Source: Sporothrix humicola
Lineage: Eukaryota > Ascomycota > Sordariomycetes > Ophiostomatales > Ophiostomataceae
Assembly (NCBI GenBank): GCA_021396245.1
Contig: WNYE01000021.1
Coordinates: 310,001-374,000, forward strand
Length of the DNA stretch: 64,000 nt
Direction: 5' to 3'
The notes beneath the pieces are model-generated. The model searched no databases and was not told where the DNA came from. It saw nothing but the letters and a program-made list of their open reading frames with translations. Position 1 is the stretch's first letter; each line of letters starts with the position of its first letter. Below are positions 34,415 to 45,156 of this stretch, piece after piece. A program made the translations under genes and the position numbers.

Positions 34415-35638
34415 TGCTGTGTCCCATCGTGTTCCATCGCGGCCCATCCACGAGGCGTATTACACGACATTCAGGCGTTTTTACCAACAAGGGAGATGTG
34501 CATCGTAAACCCAAATAAAAGATTATGATTAAAAAATCATGATCACGGCCAATTAAGCGCGCTGGATTCACAGCCTTCGTTGTATGCTTAATTTATCTGC
34601 GTCTAATCCTGTATTCCGCCAAGCTGTATTACTTTCTGTATCTCAATGGCTTTTCTTCCTGATTTTCATGTCCATTTTTCTCCTCTTTTTCTCCGCGGCT
34701 CATCTCATCAATTTCCTCTTTGGGGCAGATGTGTGTCTCTGTGTGCCTGTGTTTCTTTCAAAGTTCCGTCATCTTTGGGCACTGCCGTGTTCCCCTGTCA
34801 TTCTGTTCCTCCTTTTTCTTTTCCATTTGAGCTGACATTTTTCGGTGTGACTGTCGACGGCTCTCGATGTGCAAACTCCGCCGATGAAATCATATGTCAG
34901 TCTTCCTCGGCATGTTCCACTTCATTGTATAGATTTGTCCGTTCTTACTTCCATACCGAGCAATGGAATATTCCACAACACGATGCATCACAGGAAGCGT
35001 CACATAAAAATGTCTCATCCGCCATGTCAATGTGGCATCGCTCGACCCAAAATAGCCAGGATATACCAGACGAACCAGACGATACCAGACCGCTTCTTTT
35101 CTTTGCTCTCGACAGAGCATCGTCATGATCGTTCCGCGGCTGGTTCACTCCGTCTGAACAGTAATACAATGAGAAAGGAAAAGAAAGGAAAGGAAAGAAG
35201 AAAACTCCACTCCCGCGGCTGTGCGTGCACTGTTCAATTGTTCTATTGATCCTTTTTCTTCTTCTTTTTTCCTGTTCCTCCGTCTCTTTCCCCTCCATAT
35301 TTTATCCTTTTGCTTACGGACACTGCCGGAAAGATAAAGATAAACGAGCAATACTCCATAAGAGTGAGAGTGTCAAAAGGCAGAGTGAGCAAAAAAAAAA
35401 AAAAGGAACAAAAAGGAACAAGAAAACGACGTCAACAGCCCACCGATCCTCCCCCGCCATTTCTAATTCTCAAGCGAAGAGTACCACAGTAAGACAGGGA
35501 ACAAGGAGCAGGGATCCGTCCAAAAAAGATCCGTCCCTCGTGGCTGGTAGGGATGATGGGAAAAAGGGAAAAAGGCAAAATGGTGAGAAGGGAACGAGGG
35601 TGGTTGTGGGCGGAATTGGGCGTTCTTGGTATTCTTGA

Positions 35639-35662
35639 GAGTTCCCCAGTGAGTTCCCCAGT
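35639..35662 (+). repeat. 12-bp direct duplication
   Basis: GAGTTCCCCAGT occurs twice in direct tandem, with the next unit starting GAG. A small local duplication with no known role. Confidence 0.85.
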
Positions 35663-36157
35663 GAGTCTTGGGTGTGGCGGCGGCAGTGGAAGCAAAGTGG
35701 GCGGAATTCGAGCGAGAGGGGCTCTCTTCAGTCTTGGCTCTCACTCCCAACTCGGCTTGTTGCCATAAATAGATTTGCCGTCATCCTCCCAATTAAGAAT
35801 CATAGAGGGAAAGGCATTGTCTTGATGGATGACAAACGTGACGGAGCACAACATATTTCGGGAGAGGTTACTTCACTGCGACGTCTGTTGATTTCAATGG
35901 AAGTCTGACTGATCCATTGTGGTTAAGAGTTCCTGTTTTGATGTTCTTTGAGACGCGAACCATCAAAGATAGCATATGTTGCTTGAACTATGATATTTCC
36001 ATGATATCTGAAATAGATGCTAAATGATGCCAAGATGCGGGTGTAAAGTAGAAAAACAAAACTTAAAATAGAAAACAGAAAGAAAAAGGGAAAAAAAACT
36101 TAATGCAATGAGAATGAAACACAAGAGATTGTAACATCATGATCCACCCATAATGGG

Positions 36158-39100
36158 TTACACCTGCAGAGCTGTATCCTCACGAGCACCGTGGGTGCCC
36201 TTGCGCCAAGACAGCTGAGGATCCGCGGCCGACGAGACCGCCTTGGCTTTGCCGGCCGGGCCCCAGCCGCCGCCGCCGGGCGTGCATACGATAATACGGT
36301 CGCCCGTGTTCATCGGCGCGCTGTTCTTGGCGCCGAGGTTGATCTGCCGCTCCTCCATCTCCACTTCTCCGTCCTTCTCATCGGTGGCGTCGTCGCCCGC
36401 CTCCAGTCTCTTCAGCGCCACCTCCCAGCTGGCCTTCTCGACGTGGCGCACCCACAGGTTGAGGCCGCACTGGCCCGGCTCGCCCCCCGCAAGACCGTAG
36501 GGCTGGTACACGCGGCGCTCGCTCAGAATCGAGACCTGGAGCGGCATGCGGAACTCAATGTCGCGCACCACGCCGTCGCCGCCGCGGTGCTGGCCGTCGC
36601 CGCCCGAGCCCTTGCGCAGAGAAAACTCCCGGAGCAGCACCGGATACCGCCGCTCAAAGACTTCCGAGTCCGTAATCCGCGTGTTGGTCATGTGCGTGTG
36701 CACGCCGCTGGTGCCGTCCCAGTCCGGGCCCGCGCCGCTGCCGCCCGCAATCGTCTCGTAGTACCCGAAGCCCTTGACCGTGTCGCTGCCGGCCACGTTG
36801 CCGCCGAAACCAAACGTCAGGTTGTTGCAGTCGCCCTGGCTGGCGGCGCAGGCCTCAAACGCCTTGAAGATGACGTCCGTCACGCGCTGGCTCGTCAACA
36901 CGTTGCCGCCGACGACGGCCGCGCGGTCCGAGGGCGACAGCAGCGACTTGGGCGGGATCTTGACCGTGACGGGCCGCAGACAGCCCTGGTTGAGCGGGAT
37001 ATCCTCGGAAATCAGGCAGCGCAGACAGTAGATAATGGCGCTGTATGTCACAGCCTCGGGCGCGTTGATGTTGCCGTAGACCTCGGGACCCGTGCCGGCA
37101 AAATCAAACACGGCCTCGCCCTTTTCGGCATCGATGGCCACGCGCAGCCGGATCGGGCTGCCGTCGTCCATGTGGTCGACCGCCGAGAGGTCGCGTCCCT
37201 CGAACCGCTTGCTGACCTGCTTGAGGAGGTTGCGTACACAGAGCGCTGCGTTGTCCTGGATCGCCCGCATGTACAGATCGACCGTGTCCTCGCCGTACTC
37301 CTCGAACAAGGTCTCAATCAGCGAAATGCCCTTTTGGTTCGCCGATACCTGCGCCTTGAGGTCGTTGATGTTGTCGGCGAGACAGCGCGTGCCACTGCAG
37401 CCCGGGTACTTGGCCGGCTGCTTGTAGAACAGGTCCACCACCAGATCCTCGTCGAAGCGCCCGCCCGCCACAATCTTGGCGCTCTTGACCGCTGCACCCT
37501 CCTGGTACAGCTCACGAGAGTGCGGCGGCATGCTGCCGGCCGTGATGCCGCCAATGTCGGCGTGGTGAGCGCGCGACGCCGCGTAAAACAGAATGTTCTC
37601 GCCCTTGCGGTCAAACGCCGGCATAATGAGCGTCACGTCCGGCAAATGTGTGCCACCGTACGACGGGTGGTTGCTGATGATCACGTCACCCTTTTCGAGA
37701 CGGCCGCGCCAGATCTCGGCCTGCCGTCGCACGCACGTCGACAGACTGCCCAAATGCACAGGGAGATGCGGCGCGTTGGCGACCAGGGCGCCGTCGGCAT
37801 CGAAAATGGCACATGAAAAGTCGAGCCGCTCCTTGACGTTGGTGCTGACGCTCGTCTTTTGCAGCGCCCGGCCCATCTGCTCGGCAATCGCCATGAACCG
37901 ATGGCCAAACACACTGAGAAGAATCGGGTCCACCTCGCGGTCTTTGGTGTCCTCGCTGGCGCTTGTGGTCGTCATCGAATCCTTGTCCTTCTGAGCGCCG
38001 CGGCCGTCGCGCTCAATGTCAATAATGACGTGCGTCGCTAGTTTCGTCGCCGACGTGCCGGGCGCAACCACAATCGTCTGTGTGCCGTCAGCCAGCATCG
38101 CCGGTCCAGCCACGCGGTCGCCCACCGCCAGATCCCCTAGCTTGAAGATGGGTGTTTCCACCCGGCCACCGTCAAAGTACACCTTGGCGCTATCGTGGCG
38201 TTTCGAGTTGCCGTCGCTGCCCTTGACATCGTTCACAGTCACTTCCGCCAGCTGCTCGTCCACCGTCTTCTCGTCGTACCGGAAACTGCGCGCAATGCCG
38301 CGCACCCGCACGTCGTCCACAATAATGTCGCGGTCGTCGAGCGTGAACCCAAATTCGTACCGGTGGTGCCGCACAAACGCCTGCCCGTACGCCCACTGGT
38401 CGCCCCCAAAGTGCTCCTTGGCCTCGTCTGCCGTTGGCTGCACAATCATCAACGCCGACTCTGTGCCGCGGTACCGCATGTTGAGGTACTCCTCAAACAC
38501 CATCTCGTCGTCCGAAAAGCCCTGGTCGCGGAGGGCCGCGCGAGAGCGCTCGCGCAGCTTGGCCATCTTGTCACGTAGCTCCGAAACAACGCTCGATGTC
38601 TCGCCCTCCTTCCACACCTTGGACTCGGGCTCCTGCTGCTCGTCGACAACGTCGGCCAGCGCCATGCCGTACGCCGACAGCACCGACGAGTAGCGGTGCA
38701 CCAGGATCTGACGGATGCCAAGAGACTGCGCAATCGCCACGGCGTGCTGTCCACCAGCGCCACCAAACGTCGCCAGCCGGTGCTTGGACGGGTCGTGGCC
38801 CTTGGCTTCCGTGATCGACCGGATCGGCCGCGTCATGCTCTCGTTGGCCACTGTCAAGAAACCGAAAGCCACCTCATCCACGCTCATCGTCTTGCCCGTC
38901 GTTGACTCGCTGTTGATCTGGTCTGTCAGCTTCTGGAGGGCGGCCTCGCTGGCAGCCACATCAAGGCCCTCGTCCTCGTTCTTGCCAAAGATCTTGGGGA
39001 AGAACTCGGGCAACAGACGGCCAAGATACAGATTGGCGTCCGTCACGGTGGCAGGACCGCCCTTTCGGTAGCATGCAGGGCCAGGGTGTGCGCCAGCCGA

Positions 39101-40339
39101 CTCGGGGCCGACAACAAACAGCCCGTTGCGGAAGAAGAGCATCGATCCACCGCCGGCTGCCACTGTGTTGATGTCCAGCTGCGGCGACTGAATCGTGACA
39201 CCTGCCGTCGTCGTCTCAAATGTGTGGTCGTACCGGCCCTCGCCGTACCGCGAAACGTCCGTCGACGTGCCGCCCATGTCGAAGCCCAGGACATTGATGC
39301 GCGTCTTGGGGTCGTACGATGTAATAGCATAGCCCACCACACCGCCTGCCGGGCCCGACAGAATCGCCTTGAGACCCGTAAACTTGTCCACGTCCACGAG
39401 ACCGCCGTCGCTCTGCATGAACTCGCAACGCGCGCCACGGCCGCTGCCACTGGCCTTGTCGGCGTCCGACTTGTCCTTGACGCTCTTGCTGCCCAGTCCG
39501 CCGGCGAACCCTTCCTGGAAACCGGCAATGTACTTCTTGATGGCGGGAGTAAGGTAGGCGTCGGCACAGACCGAAGTGGCACGCGACACGAGCTTGATCA
39601 TCGGCATGAGCTCCGAACTCAGCGAGATATGCCCAAAGCCAATCTCCGAAGCAATGCGACCGATCAGAGCCTCGTGGTCGGGGAACGTGTATGCGTGCAT
39701 CAAGCAAACAGCAATGCTGCGGATGCCGCTGTCGTAAACTTGCTGGAGCTGCTTGCGAATCTCTGCCTCGTCGGGTCTCTGCAGAACACGGACAGTCTCG
39801 CCCGACACGCCCATGACAAGCTCCGTCTCGGGCAGCGACGCTTCCGAAGAACGTGCCTTGACGGTAGCCTCGGTCTGTCTCCGCTCCGGATCTTCCGCAT
39901 AATCTTCGAGCGTCACACGCTCGTCAATCTCGACGACTTGCTCGTACAACACATCGGGCTTGCGGATGGCCAGGTCGAAAATGCGTGGGCGGGACTGGTT
40001 GCCGATGGCCAGGCAGTCGCGGAAGCCGCGGGTCACTACCAGGGCAATCGGCTCGCCTTTGCGTTCGAGAAGAGCGTTTGTTGCCACGGTCGTGCCCATG
40101 CGGATCGAGTCGATTTGTGCCGTGTCCAGAGCCTCACCGCGCGGGATGTCACGCTTCAGGAAATGCGCCATGATGCGCCGGATGCCCTCGAGCGGTGCAT
40201 CGGCATAATTGGCCGGGTCCTCGGACAACAACTTGATAACAATGTGCTCGCCATCGCAGCTGCCAAAACAGTCGGTAAACGTGCCGCCGCGGTCAATGGC
40301 AATCGAGACCTTGCCCTTGCGGGTCGATTCGGAGGTCAT
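36158..40339 (-). CDS. 5-oxoprolinase (ATP-hydrolysing), HyuA-HyuB fusion
   Basis: Single exon, 1393 residues, the usual length for the eukaryotic enzyme. It hydrolyses 5-oxo-L-proline to glutamate with ATP in the gamma-glutamyl (glutathione) cycle, in the cytosol. The hydantoinase A half comes first, with the N-terminal nucleotide-binding motif AIDRGGTFTDCFG, then RMGTTVATNALLERKGE, and the second phosphate-binding region FDMGGTSTDVSRY. The hydantoinase B half starts near residue 790 (DPILLSVFGHRFMAIAEQMG), with SNHPSYGGTHLPDVTL and a Gly-rich end (CTPGGGGWGPAG). All expected blocks are present and the frame is unbroken, so it should be active. It is divergent from the adenosine deaminase gene. 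A possible TATA box lies about 190 nt upstream. Confidence 0.95.
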   Translation of the reverse strand: MTSESTRKGKVSIAIDRGGTFTDCFGSCDGEHIVIKLLSEDPANYADAPLEGIRRIMAHFLKRDIPRGEALDTAQIDSIRMGTTVATNALLERKGEPIALVVTRGFRDCLAIGNQSRPRIFDLAIRKPDVLYEQVVEIDERVTLEDYAEDPERRQTEATVKARSSEASLPETELVMGVSGETVRVLQRPDEAEIRKQLQQVYDSGIRSIAVCLMHAYTFPDHEALIGRIASEIGFGHISLSSELMPMIKLVSRATSVCADAYLTPAIKKYIAGFQEGFAGGLGSKSVKDKSDADKASGSGRGARCEFMQSDGGLVDVDKFTGLKAILSGPAGGVVGYAITSYDPKTRINVLGFDMGGTSTDVSRYGEGRYDHTFETTTAGVTIQSPQLDINTVAAGGGSMLFFRNGLFVVGPESAGAHPGPACYRKGGPATVTDANLYLGRLLPEFFPKIFGKNEDEGLDVAASEAALQKLTDQINSESTTGKTMSVDEVAFGFLTVANESMTRPIRSITEAKGHDPSKHRLATFGGAGGQHAVAIAQSLGIRQILVHRYSSVLSAYGMALADVVDEQQEPESKVWKEGETSSVVSELRDKMAKLRERSRAALRDQGFSDDEMVFEEYLNMRYRGTESALMIVQPTADEAKEHFGGDQWAYGQAFVRHHRYEFGFTLDDRDIIVDDVRVRGIARSFRYDEKTVDEQLAEVTVNDVKGSDGNSKRHDSAKVYFDGGRVETPIFKLGDLAVGDRVAGPAMLADGTQTIVVAPGTSATKLATHVIIDIERDGRGAQKDKDSMTTTSASEDTKDREVDPILLSVFGHRFMAIAEQMGRALQKTSVSTNVKERLDFSCAIFDADGALVANAPHLPVHLGSLSTCVRRQAEIWRGRLEKGDVIISNHPSYGGTHLPDVTLIMPAFDRKGENILFYAASRAHHADIGGITAGSMPPHSRELYQEGAAVKSAKIVAGGRFDEDLVVDLFYKQPAKYPGCSGTRCLADNINDLKAQVSANQKGISLIETLFEEYGEDTVDLYMRAIQDNAALCVRNLLKQVSKRFEGRDLSAVDHMDDGSPIRLRVAIDAEKGEAVFDFAGTGPEVYGNINAPEAVTYSAIIYCLRCLISEDIPLNQGCLRPVTVKIPPKSLLSPSDRAAVVGGNVLTSQRVTDVIFKAFEACAASQGDCNNLTFGFGGNVAGSDTVKGFGYYETIAGGSGAGPDWDGTSGVHTHMTNTRITDSEVFERRYPVLLREFSLRKGSGGDGQHRGGDGVVRDIEFRMPLQVSILSERRVYQPYGLAGGEPGQCGLNLWVRHVEKASWEVALKRLEAGDDATDEKDGEVEMEERQINLGAKNSAPMNTGDRIIVCTPGGGGWGPAGKAKAVSSAADPQLSWRKGTHGAREDTALQV

Positions 40340-40527
40340 TGCGAATGTGAGTGAAAAGGTAAAGTATTAAGTGGTCGATGATCGTAAAGAAAATATTGTG
40401 AAAAGTCGTGATAATTCAAGAAAAGATGCAAACAAATCTAGAAGATGGTGAGGGAAAAGAAAAGATGAAGATGAAAATGCTGATGATGGAACGAAATGAC
40501 CTCAACTCGACAATGTAGCTGCTCGTC

Positions 40528-40534
40528 TATATAT
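40528..40534 (-). promoter_or_regulatory. Possible TATA box of the 5-oxoprolinase gene
   Basis: TATATAT lies about 190 nt upstream of the start codon at 40339. The position is plausible for a fungal promoter; the motif is common by chance. Confidence 0.35.
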
Positions 40535-41796
40535 CAATCCCGCCAGTTTGTCTCGGGCGTCATAGACTCTGCTCGTCGGCGATTGTCAGTGTTTGTGCAA
40601 TGTCAATCGTCTCCTTGAATCTTGTTTGGAGATCGGACGAGCTCCAAAGTCAACATCCCCCAGAACGCCTCCGGCCTCCTGCCCCGCGAAACGTCAGTTT
40701 GAGGCTCTCTTTGTACCTTGCACCTTAATTTGCGTGTGGGGTACCTGTGGTCTTCATTGCCGGCAGTAAGCGGGTCCATCGCACCTGCTCTGATCGGAGA
40801 GGTCTGCCGGAGCTCTTATCGCTATATCGCCCCTCCATGCCTTCCTTATCGGCCGTCTTTGACGTGTCTTTGTCAGAGAAGGAAAGAAGTGCCTTAAGTG
40901 CCTTGAGTGCCTGGACTTCACTCCTAGCGCCGATGGTACAACAATCGGGCGGAATGCAGCCATGTTCCTGCCTGCTTTTGGTGATGGAGCCTGGGAGCTT
41001 TCGAAAGAATGCAGGCGCGTGAGTGGCTACTTCCTCACCCACCAAATACATGCGCAGCATCACGCCCATCCTTCACACGTCTGCCCATCTCGCCTGCCTC
41101 TTTTGTACAAAAAGTTCCATGCTGAAAGGATTCGCAGAATAAGTCACCGTAGATCACACGTGACCCTCTCCTTCCCCGAATCTTCTCCAGAGTCGAGACC
41201 CTCCCTGCCTCGTTCCTTTTTTTTTTGCTTCTCACAGTCTCTCCTCTTCTCACATCGCCAAGAGTGCTGCCTTGGAATCATTTTGGCTCGATATTTCCCC
41301 GAAACCTCCGTGCCACGCGACCACCGCGATCTCGGCACCCCTCCTCAACGACACACCGAATTGACACACCGTACACACCGACAAGGCAGTATCCAAGCCG
41401 GAAGGCTCATCGAGGAGACGGCGTCCAAACCTAGGACTTTATTTATTCTCTCCTTTAACTATTCGGCCCTTTGCCTTTTTGGCTACCACCTTTCGACCGT
41501 TATCGTCCATTATTCTCGACCAGTCCTCGGCCCTTTCCTTTACCTCTTACACGGCAGATCTCGACGAACCAGCCCTGTCGCTGCATCGCACTGAAAAGAC
41601 CCCGCTTCTTACCCATGCTGACAGCGTCTCTGGGGACATTTCAGCGTCTCTCACTGCACGACTTGCGCTCGTGCACTCCTGCACGGCTGTTTCCAGTGGC
41701 CGAGCAGCCGTATTAGCTGGAGGCACACCCGTTATTTCCAAATCATAGCGGTGATCGTTGCCCGACAAATCCAGATCTAGGACTTGTATTCCAAAC

Positions 41797-41804
41797 TATA
41801 AAAG
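41797..41804 (+). promoter_or_regulatory. TATA box of the adenosine deaminase gene
   Basis: TATAAAAG lies 118 nt upstream of the start codon at 41922. Sequence and distance both fit a core promoter. Confidence 0.55.
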
Positions 41805-41921
41805 GGACACTTGGAGGAGGATATTCGCAAAATCGAGCAGAAACGTTTCCCGGATTGCCAAGAACTCAAGCTTTCTGTTACTTTGATTTTACCTCTATTC
41901 TAAACCCAAATAATCGACAGC

Positions 41922-43811
41922 ATGGGTGGCTTTACCGACGAAGACTGGGCGGCCGTCTCCCAGGAGCTTCCCACTGCGGAAGATGCCGTGATCAAGCAGT
42001 ATCTCAAGGGCCGCCAGAACCTGATTGCTGAAGAGCAAAAGAAGCGGAGTGGTAAGTGTTATCCCCACGTCGTTGACCAGCACCGGCGTACCTTGCTTTA
42101 TTTATTTCACACTCCATGTTAACACCAATCCTTCACAGATTACGCATTCCGTCAGGCACTCTCTCCCATTGCTCGGAAAGCTTGTGCGATCGTCGACCGC
42201 ATCCGTGCAGACGAGCGCCGCCGCATCTGGACGCCGAGACTCGAAGAGAAGATTGCGACAGGCGAGGGCGCACCCCATGTTGGTCGCGACGATGGCGCCG
42301 GCATGACACTCTACCCCGGACAAATGTTCACACACGCCAAGGGCCTTATGGAGAGCACTGCGCTGTGGAAGATTGTCCGCAAGCTGCCCAAGGGCGCGCT
42401 GCTGCATGCCCACTGCGACGCCATTGTCAACTTTGAGTTTGTCTTCAACGTGCTGCTCGAGACCCCTGGTCTGCACGTTGTCGGCACAGCGGGCCCTCTC
42501 TCCACACCGGAAGAGCTCGCCGATCGCCTGCTGACCTTCCCCTACCGCAAGGTTGCCCAGCACATTGTGACTGAGGAGGAGAGCAAGGCCAGCGGTGGGG
42601 TAAAGAAGGCCAACCCGCCTCCATGGGACCCTAGCTACGTGGCCGGCACGCCCGTCCTGCTGACCGAGGCAGCGGATGCCTTCCCCGATGGCGGGCGCAA
42701 GGGCTTTGTTGCTTGGCTCAAGACGCGCACCACCATCTCGCAGCTCGACGCCGTCGAGCAGCACCACGGCGTCGACCATGTCTGGAAAAAGTTCTTCAAG
42801 TGCTTTGCCATGATGGGCGCCATGATCCACTACGAGCCCGTGTGGCGCAAGTTCTTGCAGCAGCTGATGCGCCAAATGTACGACGACGGCCTGAGCTGGG
42901 TCGAGGTGCGCATCAAGTGGCCCGTCGACTACCACCGTGAGGGCAGCGAAGAGCCTGAGCCCGACTACCTGCACCTGTTTGGCGTTGCCGAGGAGGAGGT
43001 CAACAAGTTCCGCGAGGAGACCAAGGGTGCCTTCTGGGGCCTACGTTTCATCTGGACCGAGCTGCGCATCTTCGGTGCCCGGGCCATCACCGAGAACATG
43101 GACTACTGCATCACCACCAAGCTGGCCTATCCGCAGATGATCTCGGGCTACGACGTTGTCGGCCAGGAAGACCTGGGCCGCCCTCTCAAGGACCTCCTGC
43201 CCGAACTGTTCTGGTTCCGCAAGCAGTGTGCCGAGGAGGGTGTCAACATTCCCTTCTTCTTCCACGCCGGCGAGTGCCTGGGCGATGGCGACGACACCGA
43301 TAACAACGTCTTTGACGCCGTGCTTCTGGGCACCCGCCGCATCGGCCACGGCTTCAGTCTGTACAAGCACCCGTTGCTAATCGACCTCGTCAAGGACAAG
43401 CGCATTCTCATCGAGTCGTGCCCCATCAGCAACGAGGTTCTGCGTCTCTGTGGCAGTATTCTGTCGCACCCGCTGCCAGCCCTGCTGGCCCGTGGTGTTC
43501 CCTGCGGCCTCAACAACGACGACCCCGCCATCCTGGGCCAGGATCTGGAGGGTGTCTCGCACGACTTCTGGCAGGCACTCCAGGGTTGGGAGAACTTGGG
43601 CCTAGCTGGTCTGGGCTCGCTGGCCGAGAACAGCGTGCGCTGGTCGGCCTTTGAGGACGAGACCAACGAGGAGTGGACGCAGCACATCCGCGAGGCATCG
43701 CTGGGCACGAGCATCAAGGCCCAGCGCCTCAAGGAGTGGAGCGTGCAGTGGGAGAAGTTCTGCCTGTGGATCGTGACCGAGTACGGCGAGCAGTACGGTG
43801 ACGAGGAATAA
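41922..43811 (+). CDS. ADGF/CECR1-type adenosine deaminase (2 exons)
   Basis: Exons 41922-42051 and 42139-43811; the 87-nt intron (donor GTAAGT, acceptor TTCACAG) splits an Asp codon; 600 residues. It is a zinc-dependent deaminase of the amidohydrolase fold, converting adenosine to inosine. Zinc ligands are visible in LLHAHCDA (His133, His135). Active-site motifs are HAGE (His419, Glu422), RIGHG, and GLNNDDP with the paired Asp504/Asp505. Length and the long N-terminal and mid-protein insertions match the growth-factor (ADGF) subfamily rather than the short intracellular ADA1. The N-terminus (MGGFTDEDWAAVSQELPTAE) has no signal peptide, so this copy is probably cytosolic, unlike secreted animal ADGF. 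Exact substrate not shown by sequence. Confidence 0.9.
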
Positions 43812-44294
43812 ACGGCGGGGTTGTGTCCGACGTTTTCTTAGGTCTTTGATTATTCTACTTTTTTCTTATGTTCGGTCTATGATTGATGTTGTACTTTCAC
43901 CAAGGCGTGTTCACCAATGGGACGGGTAAGGGAAGCGTAACGACATCGCATTCAACATGAGCGCATTCAACATGGAATGTTACGGGAGCGTGTTACTGGG
44001 TTATCTGCTTATATGCTTATCTGCTATTTTCCATATTATTTACTGTCTCTCCGGCTGTTATCACTTAACTTCTTCACACCCCATTTCACAATATATTTTC
44101 TCTACAAGAGAAAACTGAATTATTTTCAAACTTTTTCAGTATTGAGTATTGCTATCTAAGCTGATCAAATCGCGCGCAATTGTGGCCTGGCCGCCATGTG
44201 TTCCTCCTCCATAAAGTGGTATCGTAAGAAATGAAAACGAAAAAAGGAGATTAAAATATTAGGAAATTCGTAAAGTTGTCAAAAAGACATGCTT
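43812..44294. other. Convergent 3' intergenic region
   Basis: These 483 AT-rich nt lie between the ends of the deaminase (+) and CsbD-like (-) genes and are probably both 3' UTRs. No other feature is seen. Confidence 0.6.
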
Positions 44295-44858
44295 TTACTC
44301 GCGGCGAGCCTGCTCAGCCTCGGCCTGCTTCTGGATGTCGACCTCGGCGCCGCGCTGTTGCGTCTTGCCGGTATCGTGCTGCTTCTGGTACTCGGCCTCG
44401 GCAGCGCTGTTGCCCGTCAGGTTGGCAATGCCGCCGCCAACGGTGCCCTTGAGGCGGTCAGAGGCGCCTGAAACAAAGTCATTAACCTGGCCACGGGCCT
44501 CCTGCTCCTGGCCAGACCGGTTCTGCTCGCGGCCGGCCGACTTGAGCTGCTCAGAGCCGACAAGGCCACCGATGGCCTCCTTGGCCGAGCCGACCGTCTG
44601 GTTCCAGCTGCCTTGAGTACGGTTGGGGTCGTCACGGGTCACAGCGCCCGAAGACGAGGCAGTGAAGCCGGGGCCCTTGACAGTGGCGTGCGAGGCGTCG
44701 TACTCGGCCTCAGCGCCGGACTTCTTGGCCTCGCCGGCGTTCTCCTGGCCGGTGCTGCCAGTGATGTTGCCAAGAGCGCTCTGGACAGTGCCGACGGCAG
44801 AGTCAATGTAGGACTGGACCGTGGAGGGGCCGTTGTTGTTGGAGTTGGCGGAAGACAT
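44295..44858 (-). CDS. CsbD-like general stress protein
   Basis: Single exon, 187 residues, strongly hydrophilic, rich in Ala, Gly, Ser, Glu and Gln with very few aromatic residues. The core, GSWNQTVGSAKEAIGGLVGS followed by EQLKSAGREQNRSGQ, has the CsbD pattern of a Trp-Asn start followed by a G-x-x-K-E-x-x-G-x-x-x-G helix, and a related repeat (VSGASDRLKGTVGGGIANLT) follows. Fungal members are often annotated as mismatched base pair and cruciform DNA recognition protein, after Ustilago Hmp1. The composition resembles LEA-type, stress-induced disordered proteins. Its promoter carries four AGGGG elements, a CRE and a TATA box, which fits stress induction. The biochemical function is not established here. 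Confidence 0.85.
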   Translation of the reverse strand: MSSANSNNNGPSTVQSYIDSAVGTVQSALGNITGSTGQENAGEAKKSGAEAEYDASHATVKGPGFTASSSGAVTRDDPNRTQGSWNQTVGSAKEAIGGLVGSEQLKSAGREQNRSGQEQEARGQVNDFVSGASDRLKGTVGGGIANLTGNSAAEAEYQKQHDTGKTQQRGAEVDIQKQAEAEQARRE

Positions 44859-45016
44859 TTTGGTTGGTTGGTGGGGTTGTTGATGGTTTGTATGTGGGAG
44901 AATGTTGGTGTTTGGTTTTTTGGAAGTTTGAAGTAGTTGTTTGTTTGGATGTTTGAGTTTAAAGCTTGATGAGGAGAGAGAAATAAATCGTGATCCAAGA
45001 TGGGAGAAAGCAGGGA

Positions 45017-45024
45017 CTTATATA
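45017..45024 (-). promoter_or_regulatory. TATA box of the CsbD-like gene
   Basis: TATATAAG on the minus strand, about 160 nt upstream of the start codon. Good match and position for a strongly inducible promoter. Confidence 0.55.
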
Positions 45025-45156
45025 CTTGATATGTCTCGTCACAAAGCTGTCAAGGAAGGTGCTAAGCTCGTGCAAGCTTGTTTGACGATGGCGCAAAGGA
45101 AACAACGAACGCGCAAGACCCCACCATACTAACAAAGCGCGTGGATTTTCGCGGCA

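Larger units (their letters stand above)
30651..36157. other. 5.5 kb region without a recognisable gene
   Basis: Nothing here looks like a gene on either strand. The + strand is again strongly C/T-rich from about 31150 to 32400, as at a promoter, yet no plausible + strand frame follows. Seen: CGCAA-type short repeats at about 32442-32487, an 11-bp tandem repeat (34370-34414) and a duplicated 12-mer (35639-35662). The A-rich right end is probably the 3' UTR of the 5-oxoprolinase gene. Confidence 0.45.
40340..41921. other. Divergent promoter region, 5-oxoprolinase / adenosine deaminase
   Basis: About 1.6 kb between divergent genes. It holds a TATATAT stretch near the 5-oxoprolinase side (40528-40534) and a clear TATAAAAG box on the deaminase side (41797-41804). 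The + strand is C/T-rich from about 41160. No protein gene is recognised. Confidence 0.55.

Noticed and set aside
36191..37816. 541-codon open frame on the + strand
   Set aside because: It is antisense to the 5-oxoprolinase gene. Its composition (Ala, Arg, Val, His, Leu-rich) is what the GC-biased codons of the real gene produce in that antisense frame, and it has no domain.
39086..40354. 422-codon open frame on the + strand
   Set aside because: Also antisense to the 5-oxoprolinase gene, with the same compositional artefact.
40816..41505. Three TTATCG sites as possible AreA/GATA nitrogen elements between 5-oxoprolinase and adenosine deaminase
   Set aside because: About four or five matches to HGATAR are expected by chance in 1.6 kb, so three give no evidence.
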